64,000 bases of DNA from DATARH01 sp963789255 (GTDB lineage Bacteria; Pseudomonadota; Alphaproteobacteria; ATCC43930; CGMCC-115725), in contig CAWBJW010000004.1 of NCBI GenBank assembly GCA_963789255.1, positions 186,001 to 250,000 of the forward strand, in the 5' to 3' direction. This document shows positions 34,830-42,851 of the stretch, piece by piece; positions within the stretch are counted from its first letter, which is position 1; the number at the start of each line of letters is the position of its first letter. The notes under the pieces are model-generated. The model had not been told where the DNA came from and made no database searches. It was given only the letters and a program-made list of their open reading frames with translations. The position numbers and the translations under genes are program-made.

Positions 34830-35202
34830 ATGGCGGGTACCAGGGCATCTACATTTATCGGTGCTGCCAAGGGATTGGCACCACCGATCCGGGCATCTGC
34901 TGAAGAAATCGAGCGGTCGCGGCAACTCCCGTTGCCGTTGGTCGAGGCCATGGCGCAAGGCCGGGCTATTTCGACTGTGGATCCCGCGCACGCTGAGCGG
35001 CGAAGAGGCCGACCCGATGACGCTGGTTCGCGTCGTCGAAGAAATCTCGCGAGCCGCCGCCGCCGCCGCCGGCTGGTGCATGGCTATCGGCGGCGAATAC
35101 GGCGTGTTCGGCGGGTATCTGCCGGCGGACGCTGCGCAGGAGATCTACGACACCGACCCGGTATTATCTAGGAAATACACCTGCTATGATTGCGGGACGT
35201 GA
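34830..35202 (+). pseudogene. Truncated acyl-CoA dehydrogenase-like gene
   Basis: The N-terminus (LAPPIRASAEEIERSRQLP) and, after one extra G near 34957, AGLFRLWIPRTLSGEEADPM, VRVVEEISRAAAA and GEYGVFGGYLPADAAQEIY match the first 110 residues of acyl-CoA dehydrogenase-like flavin monooxygenases. Similarity ends near 35165 and the remaining two thirds of the gene are absent. The break coincides with the start of an AT-richer island, so insertion or deletion probably removed the rest. Confidence 0.7.
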
Positions 35203-35364
35203 GGACGACAGGACGCTGGCGCATGGCCACCGAACCGGGTTATAAGGACTGAGGGTCGTTATAAGTAACCATTCATCAACCTGTCAGTGGGAGGTTGTCA
35301 GGCATGCAACTCTGCCACGCTGGCGCTCGTTGACTCCCCTGGCACCAGCGACGACATTACCGCA

Positions 35365-36159
35365 ATGTCTTACATAATGAGCCTGTCTCAGCCGCTGGAA
35401 ATCGACACTCCAGTCGGCGCATTGTCACGTCTTAATCTCAGCGGCTACGACAGGGTCGTTGACGAATTTAGGCGGCGTCATGAGAAGGCAGAAGCGGCAA
35501 AAAAACTAGCTCTGACAAAACTTAATGAGCTAGCCGATCAGCTTGAAGAGGTTATGACGCAGCTTCCTGAGCAGGAAGCGACTGGCATAGGTCAAGAATT
35601 TAGACATTTGGAAATCGCCGAACATTTGCTGGCGGACGGTATTGCGCCGCAGAACGCTGACGAGCTATACAGGTATTTTGAAAAATGCAGGGATACTGTA
35701 GACGAAGTGCAGAAAGGGGTTAAGAAGCTATCCAAAATTTTGGTGAAAGTGCAGAAGTTTGACGGTACTCACGGCGCACGACTAATCCGCTTGTCTGGCG
35801 ACATGATGCATGCCCTTAGAAGACTTACGAACCATTATCAGCACATGATTTCCCGTGCCAAACTCATAGCGGCGCGCGCCAAGGCCCCGCAAGCTGGCCC
35901 CGTAGAGCGGTCGTATCGTTTGTATGCTGAGGCCTTTAGGAGTTTGCCTGGTATTCTAGAAGTCGGAGGCCTAAACATTGATTTACGGGACCGTATCCCG
36001 CTATACGAACTGCCAATTAGAATCGATCCGAATATATTGATGGACCATCGGCGACTGGGTGAATTAGAGCGCGCCGCCGACGAAAATGTGGCAGAGAGAG
36101 ACCCTGCCGCGGTCGGCGCAATCGCCTTTCGATTTGAGCCAATTCAAGGTGCTGCCTGA
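35365..36159 (+). CDS. Coiled-coil protein of unknown function in an AT-rich island
   Basis: This encodes 264 residues from the ATG at 35365 (35287 and 35377 are alternatives). It is helical and charged, with a coiled coil near residues 30-70 (RRRHEKAEAAKKLALTKLNEL) and a second helical block (DELYRYFEKCRDTVDEVQKG, KKLSKILVKVQKF). Codon use is clearly more AT-rich than in the chromosomal genes, indicating transfer. The next gene overlaps it by 74 bases in another frame. No family is recognised; the pairing suggests a two-component toxin or defence unit. Bases 35203-35364 hold no recognised gene. Confidence 0.55.
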   Translation: MSYIMSLSQPLEIDTPVGALSRLNLSGYDRVVDEFRRRHEKAEAAKKLALTKLNELADQLEEVMTQLPEQEATGIGQEFRHLEIAEHLLADGIAPQNADELYRYFEKCRDTVDEVQKGVKKLSKILVKVQKFDGTHGARLIRLSGDMMHALRRLTNHYQHMISRAKLIAARAKAPQAGPVERSYRLYAEAFRSLPGILEVGGLNIDLRDRIPLYELPIRIDPNILMDHRRLGELERAADENVAERDPAAVGAIAFRFEPIQGAA

Positions 36160-36601
36160 AGAAGCCATACGGTTCGCGAAGCGACTTCTCGATGATCCCG
36201 CCGCTCCGGAATCCGATCTGCGGACAGTAGCACACGTTGTGTACTACGGCGTGTACCATTTTGCCTGCGATCAGCTAGGCTTAGACCCATGGACGGGCTA
36301 TGCACAAGCTGACCACGACGCGATTCGAAAGGCAGTCCGGAGACTTGACCCAGCCAAGGCAGGGGCCGGAATGCGAGAGGCGCGCCGTTCGTTTGAGACG
36401 TTATGGCAATTGCGCAGGCGGGCGGATTACGACTGGGATCATCCTTTCACCAGTGTAGACGCGGAGCGAGCGTTCGAACGTGCTGAGGCTATATTTTACC
36501 CGAGCGCGGGCCGACGGCTCTCTCAGCAGAATGCAAGCAGACACGCTCGCTGCCCCCGACGACGGGAAATCGCCTTAGCGATCGGTCTCCCAAAGCAATG
36601 A
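36086..36601 (+). CDS. HEPN-like helical protein
   Basis: This encodes 171 residues, overlapping the previous gene. LRTVAHVVYYGVYHFACDQL and SFETLWQLRRRADYDWDHPF, followed by AERAFERAEAIF, follow the pattern of HEPN-domain proteins (short YYA/Y-x-x-H helix, then R-x-x-ADY). HEPN proteins are often RNases in toxin-antitoxin and abortive-infection systems. The canonical R-x4-6-H is not clear, so this may be a non-catalytic relative. The C-terminal 30 residues are basic. A start at 36086 is assumed. Confidence 0.45.
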   Translation: MWQRETLPRSAQSPFDLSQFKVLPEEAIRFAKRLLDDPAAPESDLRTVAHVVYYGVYHFACDQLGLDPWTGYAQADHDAIRKAVRRLDPAKAGAGMREARRSFETLWQLRRRADYDWDHPFTSVDAERAFERAEAIFYPSAGRRLSQQNASRHARCPRRREIALAIGLPKQ

Positions 36602-36682
36602 GCAGCGGGATGGCCATCGCTTTCTCATTGAGATCTGCGGCGTGGTCGGCGGGTTGAGCTGAGGCTGATCAAGCGGAATTTG

Positions 36683-36709
36683 CGTATCTTGCGCAATTTC
36701 CGTATCTTG
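36683..36709 (+). promoter_or_regulatory. Direct-repeat operator candidate of the TA pair
   Basis: CGTATCTTG occurs at 36683-36691 and again at 36701-36709, with GCGCAATTT-type flanks giving partial symmetry. It lies 28 bases before the antitoxin ATG, where Phd-type antitoxins bind to repress their own promoter. Confidence 0.5.
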
Positions 36710-36736
36710 GAAGCTGGGAAGAGAGAGCCCCTGGCC

Positions 36737-37006
36737 ATGCCCAAGACCGTACCGGCTTCCGAATTCACCCGCAACTTCGGGCGCTACCGGATGCGCGCCC
36801 AGCGCGAAGTCATTGCTGTATCGAGCCACGGCCAAATCACCGGTTATTTCGTCGGTCCGGACGAATATGAGGAGTTCAGGCGCTTCCGGGAAAGCCGACG
36901 CAGCTTCGCCACCGCCGAGCTGCCCGAGGAAAAGGTAGAGGCCATCCGCGCCTCCCGCATGGACCCGCGGCACGACCATCTCGACGCCTTGCTCGATCCC
37001 AAATAG
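36737..37006 (+). CDS. Phd/YefM-type antitoxin
   Basis: This encodes 89 residues. VPASEFTRNFGRYRMRAQREVIAVSSHGQ is the DNA-binding prevent-host-death fold, and YFVGPDEYEEFRRF continues it. The C-terminal part (EEKVEAIRASRMDPRHDHLDALL) is the flexible toxin-binding tail. The start at 36737 gives the family start; the longer ORF from 36680 runs through the operator. Nine bases separate it from the toxin gene. Confidence 0.8.
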   Translation: MPKTVPASEFTRNFGRYRMRAQREVIAVSSHGQITGYFVGPDEYEEFRRFRESRRSFATAELPEEKVEAIRASRMDPRHDHLDALLDPK

Positions 37007-37015
37007 CGGAGCCGC

Positions 37016-37447
37016 ATGCCGATCCCCAACCCGGAGGCCGGCCTCGTCATCTCCTACGCCTATCTCTGGCATCACGAGTACCAAGCCGGACGGGAAGAGG
37101 GACGGAAGGATCGGCCGAGCGTCATCGTCTTGGCCATCAACCGGGAAACGGACGGGGCGACGATCGTCACGGTGCTGCCAATCACACACAGCCCTTCGAC
37201 TGATCCGGCTTCGGCGGTCGAGATCCCCCTGAGGGTCAAGCGCCGTCTCGGCCTCGACGACGACCGTTCGTGGATCGTGGTCGCCGAAGGCAACGAATTC
37301 CTCTGGCCTGGCTACGACATTCGCAAGCTTCCGCACGACGACCGGTACGATTACGGCTTCCGGCCGCCGAGATTCTTCGATCAGGTGCTCGAAGCGTTCG
37401 TTGCCTTTTATCGCGCAGGCAGGGTCAGTCGCGCCCCACGCGAGTGA
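37016..37447 (+). CDS. PemK/MazF-like toxin
   Basis: This encodes 143 residues. GLVISYAYLWHHEYQAGREEGRKDRP and VIVLAINRETDGATIVTVLPITHS resemble the SH3-like core of PemK/MazF-family growth inhibitors, which cleave RNA. RSWIVVAEGNEFLWPGYDI and the acidic Arg-rich C-terminus complete the domain. It follows the antitoxin in the usual order. Activity is inferred from family similarity. Confidence 0.7.
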   Translation: MPIPNPEAGLVISYAYLWHHEYQAGREEGRKDRPSVIVLAINRETDGATIVTVLPITHSPSTDPASAVEIPLRVKRRLGLDDDRSWIVVAEGNEFLWPGYDIRKLPHDDRYDYGFRPPRFFDQVLEAFVAFYRAGRVSRAPRE

Positions 37448-37553
37448 CAACTCGATCAATATGAAACCGCACCGCCGCATGCCCCCCGGCTCGACACGGC
37501 CAGTGCGGGAGGTGCAGGATGAGCGGCCGATTCCCCCGCGACGGAGAGCCGCC

Positions 37554-38114
37554 ATGCCCGAGACGCCGACCTTCGGCCGCTACGCCGAGATCCCCTACGA
37601 GCAGATGACGCCGGAGCAGCAGGAGGGCTATCGCTTTCTGGTCGAGACCCGCGGCGCGGCCGGGGGGCCGAGCAAGATCTGGGTGCACAACCCCAAGCTG
37701 GTGAAGGCATCGGCCCCGCTCGGCGCGCATTTCCATCCCGGCGGTTATTCGCTCTCCGAGCGCGAGCGCGAGATCGCCGTCATCATCATCAACAGCAAAT
37801 GGCACTCGGCCTACCCGACCAACGCGCATGAGCGGCGCGGCAAGGAGGTCGGGCTGCCGGCCGACAAGGTCGAAGCCATGCTCTCGGGCGTACCGACGTC
37901 ATTCTCGGACGAGCGCGAGCAGATCGTCTACGAGATGGCGATTTGCCTGTCGAATGCGCGCTGGGTCCCGAAGGGGCTTTACGATCGCGCGGTCAAGGCA
38001 TTGGGCCATGTCGGCATCACCGACGCGATCACCCTGATGGGCTACTACACCAGCGTCTCGATGACCCTCGCCTTCTACAACGTCCCGGCCGGCGCGCCGG
38101 GCTTGGCCCGGTAG
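37554..38114 (+). CDS. Carboxymuconolactone decarboxylase-family protein
   Basis: This encodes 186 residues from the ATG at 37554 with GGAGAGCCGCC upstream; the longer frame from 37401 is unlikely. LSEREREIAVIIINSKWHSAYPTNAHERRGKEVGL is the AhpD/CMD-type core, with the usual Cys pair replaced by Ser and His-rich positions. ARWVPKGLYDRAVKALGHVGITDAITLMGYYT gives the second half. Members act as decarboxylases or peroxidase-like enzymes. Lack of the CxxC argues against AhpD-type redox activity. Confidence 0.75.
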   Translation: MPETPTFGRYAEIPYEQMTPEQQEGYRFLVETRGAAGGPSKIWVHNPKLVKASAPLGAHFHPGGYSLSEREREIAVIIINSKWHSAYPTNAHERRGKEVGLPADKVEAMLSGVPTSFSDEREQIVYEMAICLSNARWVPKGLYDRAVKALGHVGITDAITLMGYYTSVSMTLAFYNVPAGAPGLAR

Positions 38115-38126
38115 TCAAAAGGAACG

Positions 38127-38410
38127 CTTTAACGCGGAGGTCGCAAAGTTTTCCGCGAAGGACGCGAAGGACGCAAAGGAAGGGTTTCACGACGGAGACC
38201 GCGCGTAGCGCAAAAACTCCACAAAAGCGCGGTCATTCCGCGGCGCAGCCGACGGCTGCGAACCCGGAACCCATGAACACCGGCCTCGGAAAATGGATTC
38301 CGGGTTCGCCGCTGCGCGGCGCCCCGGAATGACGAGTTGTTGCGCAGGCCAGGACGCCGCATCAAGGGCGCCGCGTCCTTGGCGCAGTCTCTGCGTCCTC
38401 TGCGCTAAAG
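38127..38410. repeat. Nested inverted-repeat intergenic element
   Basis: Outer arms CTTTAACGCGGAGG (38127 onward) and its imperfect complement ending CTAAAG near 38410 enclose further repeats of CGCGAAGGACGCG type. Inside, GTCATTCCG at 38232 pairs with CGGAATGAC ending at 38333, with matching CCCGGAA/TTCCGGG arms between. No ORF is supported. The structure resembles REP- or MITE-like intergenic elements that occur in many copies in alphaproteobacterial genomes. Confidence 0.65.
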
Positions 38411-38418
38411 CGTTGTCT

Positions 38419-38745
38419 TTATCTCGCGCGTTTGCGCTCCCAGTAATCGGCCGCGGCGGGAAATACGGTATGAACGCGCGTCGCCTGCGCCGGGCCGTCC
38501 AGCGTGTCCGCGGCGGCGCGCCAGACGGCGTAATGCGGCGCGGCGCGATGCGCCTCCAGCGCCGCCTCGTCGCGATAGACTTCCATGAAATAGTAGACGT
38601 TCTGGTCCTGCTGGTCCTGCAGGACGTTGAAGCACAGGCAGCCCGGCTCGTCCCGCTCGGAGCCGATGGCATCCACCTCGATCGCCGTGAGGAAACGCTC
38701 GCGTTCCTCCGCTTTGACCCGGACCTTCACCCACAGCGCCAGCAT
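38419..38745 (-). CDS. ABM-domain (antibiotic biosynthesis monooxygenase-like) protein
   Basis: This encodes 108 residues; the ATG at 38745 has GGGAGGCCGC upstream. LALWVKVRVKAEERERFLTAIEVDAIG, GCLCFNVLQDQQDQNVYYFMEVYRDEAALEAHR and VHTVFPAA follow the dimeric ferredoxin-like ABM fold (YgiN-like quinol monooxygenase family). The substrate is unknown. It is co-oriented with the LLM gene next to it. Confidence 0.75.
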   Translation of the reverse strand: MLALWVKVRVKAEERERFLTAIEVDAIGSERDEPGCLCFNVLQDQQDQNVYYFMEVYRDEAALEAHRAAPHYAVWRAAADTLDGPAQATRVHTVFPAAADYWERKRAR

Positions 38746-38868
38746 GCGGCCTCCCTTCCGACAGCGAGGCGCACCCGGTCGGGCGCTGCCTCTCTCCGGC
38801 ACGAACCATCCCCGGACTTTACGCGAACCGCACGCCCGGCGTCACCGGCAAATGCCGGCCGCGGCAGC

Positions 38869-39873
38869 TCAGCGTGGCTGTCCCATCGCGCCATGCACTT
38901 GCGCCACGATTTCGAACGACCGTTTGCGCTTGCCGTGGTCGAAGATGTTCGCCGTCACCATCAGCTCGTCGGCGCCCGTGCGACGGATCAGATCGTCCAG
39001 ACCGCGCCGGACGGTGTCCGGCCCGCCGACGATCGCGGCGCCCAACGCGTCGGCGAGGATGGCGCGTGCATAGGGATCGAGCCGCGCCTCGAAATCCGCG
39101 ACCGGCGGGGGCACCCGGCCGGGCCGGCCGATCCTGTTGTTCAGCGACGATTGCTGCAATGACGAGAACAGGAACCGCGCTTCGGCATCGGTTTCCGCCG
39201 CGACCACCGTGACGCCGAGCATCACGTGAGGCATGGCAAGCTGCGCCGACGGACGGAACCGTTGGCGGTAGATCGCCATCGCCTCCATCATCATCGCCGG
39301 CGCGAAATGCGACGCAAAGGCGAACGGCAGGCCCAATATCGCCGCGAGCTGGGCCCCATAGGTGCTCGACCCGAGGATCCAGATCGGCACCGCCAGCCCG
39401 GCGCCGGGCACCGCCTGCACCGCCTGGCCAGGCTCGGCCGGCTGGAAGTAACTCATCAGTTCGACGACGTCCTGCGGAAACTGGTCGCCGGCGGCGCCGA
39501 GCAGGGTTCGCCGGATCGCCCGGGCGGTGATCTGATCCGACCCCGGTGCGCGGCCGAGGCCCAGTTCGACCCGCCCGGGATACAGCGCGGCGAGGGTGCC
39601 GAATTGTTCGGCGATCAAGAGCGGGGCGTGGTTGGGCAGCATGATGCCGCCGGCGCCGATGCGGATGCTGCTCGTGCCGGAAGCGACGTGGGCGAGTGCC
39701 ACCGCGGTCGCCGCGCTCGCGATTCCGGGCAGGTTGTGATGCTCGGCCATCCAGTATCGCTGATAGCCGAGCGCCTCGACATGGCGCGCGAGGTCGAGCG
39801 AATTGCGCAATGCCTGACCGGCATCGCCGCCTTCGATGATCGGGGAAAGATCGAGAACGGAGAATGGCACCAT
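38869..39873 (-). CDS. MsnO8-type luciferase-like oxidoreductase
   Basis: This encodes 334 residues. SVLDLSPIIEGGDAGQALRNS at the start, YQRYWMAEHHNLPGIASAATAV, IRIGAGGIMLPNHAPLLIAEQF and GRVELGLGRAPGSDQ are strong signatures of the MsnO8/LLM class of flavin oxidoreductases. The gene is intact and complete. It is the third LLM-type gene within nine kilobases. The substrate is not deducible. Confidence 0.85.
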   Translation of the reverse strand: MVPFSVLDLSPIIEGGDAGQALRNSLDLARHVEALGYQRYWMAEHHNLPGIASAATAVALAHVASGTSSIRIGAGGIMLPNHAPLLIAEQFGTLAALYPGRVELGLGRAPGSDQITARAIRRTLLGAAGDQFPQDVVELMSYFQPAEPGQAVQAVPGAGLAVPIWILGSSTYGAQLAAILGLPFAFASHFAPAMMMEAMAIYRQRFRPSAQLAMPHVMLGVTVVAAETDAEARFLFSSLQQSSLNNRIGRPGRVPPPVADFEARLDPYARAILADALGAAIVGGPDTVRRGLDDLIRRTGADELMVTANIFDHGKRKRSFEIVAQVHGAMGQPR

Positions 39874-40222
39874 GGGATGACCATCGCACCGGACGCCGCC
39901 GACGCAAAGCCGCTTCCTGCGACATCAAAATGTCTTGTCCTTCCCGGCGCATATCGCCACCTACCCGCCACTGACCCGCGGCGGGCTGGAGCAAGGATCG
40001 CTGAAGGCAACCGGGTGACAGCCGGCGCGACGCCCCCTTGCCGCAGCCCGGCACTGCGCTCACCCTCGCACGCCCTGATCGACGTTCGCGGAAACGACAG
40101 CTAAGCAGGCATTTGTCGATTGTGACACAATTAGTGGTGCGGACGGCAATCAGCCCCTCACCCTGCCCTCTCCGTGGCCCGCCCAAGCGAATCTCTGCTT
40201 TAGGGGAGACCGGTGATGACCG

Positions 40223-41071
40223 ATGCCTACGACAATGAGTCTGCATGCCCGATTCGGCCTCGATGTCGAGCTTGGCGGCGAGGTACCGGACGAGCCGTGG
40301 CTGCATCAGGTGCTGATGCGGCGCACCCACCGCCGCTACGCCGATCGCGCGGTGCCCGATTCGCTGGTGCGGCTCTTGCTCGCCGCTTCGTTCTCGGCCT
40401 CGTCGAAATCGGATTTCCAGCAGGCATCGGTCATCTGGCTCAAGGACCGTGCCCGGCGCGACCGGCTCGCCGCGCTCTTCCCCGACATGCCGTGGATCGG
40501 CGCAGCGCCGGTGTTTCTCGTCTTTCTCGGCGATTCGCGGCGGCTCGAGCGAATCGGTGCGCTGCGCGGCCACCCCTCTGACAACGGCGCGCTCGAAGGG
40601 TTTTTCAACGCCGCGGTCGACGCGGCGCTGGTCTTGCAGAGCTGCATCCTTGCCGCCGAAACCCTCGGGCTCGGCGCCTGCCCGATCAGCGTCTTGCGCA
40701 ATCGCATCGCCGCAGTAGCCGAAATCCTCGATCTGCCCGACAAGGTGTTTCCGGTCGCCGGGCTGTGCCTCGGCTATCCGGCGCAAAGCGGCTTCATCAG
40801 CATGCGCCTGCCGCTCGACGCGACGGTGCATGTCGACCGCTACGACGATTCGGGCCTGGACGAGGCGGTCGACGGCTACGACCGGCGGCGCGACGCCTGC
40901 CATTCGATCGGCGACCGGCAGCGCATGCCCGAGCGGTTCGGCACCGCCGAGTTCTATGGCTGGTCGGAGGACAAGGCGCGCCAGGCCATGACCTCCGAAG
41001 GAGGCGGGTTCGCGACCTGGCTCAAAGCGCACGGCTTCACGTCGGACGAACCGGTTGACGGATCGACGTAG
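40223..41071 (+). CDS. NADPH-dependent nitroreductase-like protein
   Basis: This encodes 282 residues (a start at 40235 is also possible). LMRRTHRRYADRAVPDSLVRLLLAASFSASSKSDFQQ is the FMN-binding N-terminal part of the nitroreductase family, followed by FFNAAVDAALVLQSCILAAETLGLG and a typical AGLCLGYPA. Such enzymes reduce nitro groups, quinones or flavins. A strong terminator follows. The preceding 40104-40222 contains no recognised gene. Confidence 0.8.
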   Translation: MPTTMSLHARFGLDVELGGEVPDEPWLHQVLMRRTHRRYADRAVPDSLVRLLLAASFSASSKSDFQQASVIWLKDRARRDRLAALFPDMPWIGAAPVFLVFLGDSRRLERIGALRGHPSDNGALEGFFNAAVDAALVLQSCILAAETLGLGACPISVLRNRIAAVAEILDLPDKVFPVAGLCLGYPAQSGFISMRLPLDATVHVDRYDDSGLDEAVDGYDRRRDACHSIGDRQRMPERFGTAEFYGWSEDKARQAMTSEGGGFATWLKAHGFTSDEPVDGST

Positions 41072-41093
41072 CGGCACGATCGCGCGAAAATGG

Positions 41094-41122
41094 AAAGGCC
41101 GCCCGGTCAGGGGCGGCCTTTC
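41094..41122 (+). terminator. Terminator after the nitroreductase
   Basis: AAAGGCCGCCC and GGGGCGGCCTTT pair across a short loop, starting 23 bases after the stop. It marks the boundary before the second module; 41123-41399 holds no recognised gene. Confidence 0.7.
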
Positions 41123-41399
41123 GTCGAAAACCGGCGGCCTTCGCGGCCGCGCCGGCGCCTAAATTCAGGCGCGGATCTCCGCGAATGCAGGGATCCTGGT
41201 CACGGCAGCGGTGGACCGCGGTTGGTGGTTAGACACAGGATCACCTCCTTTCTGGTTGTTGAGCCGACGGTCGCAATGTATGGCCGCGCCGGCTCGGCGA
41301 CAAGCGTCTTTACGCACCGGCAGCGGCGCGTTGCGATGCCATTTCGCCGCGGACGGGCTCCCCCGCTGGCATCACCTGACCCACTGGCGCGACCGGGCG

Positions 41400-41767
41400 C
41401 GGGTTATCGCGAGCTGGTTCAGTTGGTGCTGCCGTTTTTGGGCGAGCCACCGATAAAGTGATTAGGTTTGCCGCTACCTTGACGGGGCATGATCGTTCAT
41501 GCGGGCTTGCAAACTCATGGCCCGCTACTCACATACTCACCATTCTTGACAATCCCCGGTAAACCATGTAGGCGGGCCCCGCCTACATGGTTTACCGGGC
41601 AGAATCCAGCATGTGATACTGCCGTTAACGGTTTGTCAGGTTTTTTGCAACCAATGGGTCCCCGACCCGCTCTGAATTGGAGGGCCAGCAGAGCTAAAAG
41701 GAGTAGGAGCACCGGGAAATCGTAGCCCCTAGTGGGGTCCTACGCGGCACTCGGCAAGGAGGGCGTG
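41400..41767 (+). promoter_or_regulatory. Conserved structured leader of module copy B
   Basis: Aligned with 26640-27020. It has the coding-like end YRELVQLVLP-F (stop at 41461), CTTGACAATC (41545-41554), and a 21-bp perfect stem with a three-base loop at 41555-41599 (arms beginning CCCGGTAAACCATGTAGG). Then come a GTTAAC block, GGGTC-CCC-GACCC, GCTCTG/CAGAGC, AGGAGTAGGA and CGTAG..CTACG, with GCAAGGAGGG before the start codon. Copy A keeps the same order with compensating base changes. Function is unknown; a cis-regulatory RNA is proposed. Confidence 0.6.
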
Positions 41768-41986
41768 ATGACGGAGTTGGAGAAGCTGTTGACTGACCTG
41801 TCGGAGGACCCGACCTTTCGCCTGGAGGACTTCAAATTGTTCCTGGGCGATGGCAAGGATTTTTCCGTGGAGGACCTTTGCCGCGAGATCAACAAAGCTG
41901 AGCTTTCGGTGAAGCTCGGCATCGTAAAGCCGACGAGAGATTGGCCGAACATCCGCGAACCAGTGGACACGCGGACCTTGTTTTAA
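41768..41986 (+). CDS. First protein of module copy B, unknown function
   Basis: This encodes 72 residues with a strong ribosome site. It is homologous to the 80-residue product at 27021: LEKLLTDLSEDPTF, DFKLFLGDGKDFSVEDLCREIN and VKPTRDWPN align along the whole length. It is acidic at the N-terminus. Unlike copy A, this module is uninterrupted. Confidence 0.6.
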   Translation: MTELEKLLTDLSEDPTFRLEDFKLFLGDGKDFSVEDLCREINKAELSVKLGIVKPTRDWPNIREPVDTRTLF

Positions 41987-41991
41987 ATGAT

Positions 41992-42024
41992 GCTACAGAT
42001 GCCCATCGGGGTGGCATCTGTAGC
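41992..42024 (+). promoter_or_regulatory. Intercistronic hairpin in module copy B
   Basis: GCTACAGATGCC pairs perfectly with GGCATCTGTAGC across a nine-base loop, just after the first stop and before the second ribosome site (GGGAGGAG). The sequence differs from the copy A hairpin but the position is the same. Confidence 0.6.
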
Positions 42025-42049
42025 TTGGGAGGAGCTTAGAAAATAACAA

Positions 42050-42703
42050 ATGCCACTATGGCGCCATGCGGCCACCATTCTTGGCAAGGTCGCGCAGCGG
42101 CAATCGATCTACTCGTTGCCAATAAATATAAACTATGTGCGCGACGCCATCAACGAGATGTGTGGCGACGCTGACATTCGATATAATTTTGTGGATATTG
42201 ACGCCAACAAGTTGCGCGGTTACTTCAAAAAGGGTTATATTACCAGCGGCCCATATGCGTCAGATTCCCAGTTAATTGGCAACGTGTATATCTCTGTAAA
42301 CCAGAGCCACGAATGGCAAAATTTCGTTGCCGTTAAAGAAATGATGCACTTGCTTGATAGCGAAGTTCTTAGCACGAAGGATAAAGAAGACATAGCCAAT
42401 CTTCTAGAGGATATGTCGTCTGCGGTAGACTTCTTATCAGTAGATACTTCGCTTCCGCGAGGCCAAAGACTTATAACTGACCATGTTGCGGTCGTTGGAG
42501 CACTAGAAATTTTATTCCCATATGAAGTGCGAAAGCTTTTCCGCGAGAAGTATGCCGATGGCGCGGTCGCGGATTACGAGCTGGCGCAGGCAGCGGCAAT
42601 CCCCGACCGCTATGTTCGGGGTGGTATGACTGCCAGCTGGTTCGGATGGACGGAACGGTGCCGCACCGAGCGTCAGATTCATGATCTCCCACCCCCAGAC
42701 TAA
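42050..42703 (+). CDS. Second protein of module copy B, degenerate peptidase-like
   Basis: This encodes 217 residues and is the intact counterpart of the gene interrupted at 27769. EWQNFVAVKEMMHLLDSE resembles the metal-binding helix of ImmA/IrrE-like peptidases, but the HExxH Glu-His pair is not conserved. DHVAVVGALEILFPYEVRKLFREKYADG and AAAIPDRYVR match the other copy. Codon use is AT-richer than in the neighbours, indicating horizontal origin. A ribosome site GGGAGGAG lies 16-23 bases upstream. The function is unknown. Confidence 0.6.
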   Translation: MPLWRHAATILGKVAQRQSIYSLPININYVRDAINEMCGDADIRYNFVDIDANKLRGYFKKGYITSGPYASDSQLIGNVYISVNQSHEWQNFVAVKEMMHLLDSEVLSTKDKEDIANLLEDMSSAVDFLSVDTSLPRGQRLITDHVAVVGALEILFPYEVRKLFREKYADGAVADYELAQAAAIPDRYVRGGMTASWFGWTERCRTERQIHDLPPPD

Positions 42704-42851
42704 ACCAAGGGAGCCGCGCAACGGTACCCGCCCATGATGACGATCATTACACCGACAATGAGACCGACCGCAGGCGCGATGCGACAATCCGGGCGATGAT
42801 CGCCACACCTCGCCGCCGCCAACAAAACGGATCGTGGCATAGGGAGGAAAG

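Noticed and set aside
41555..41599. 21-bp perfect stem as an intrinsic terminator
   Set aside because: No T run follows on either strand, and the matching element in copy A has a shorter stem with a conserved core. A regulatory or protein-binding role fits better.
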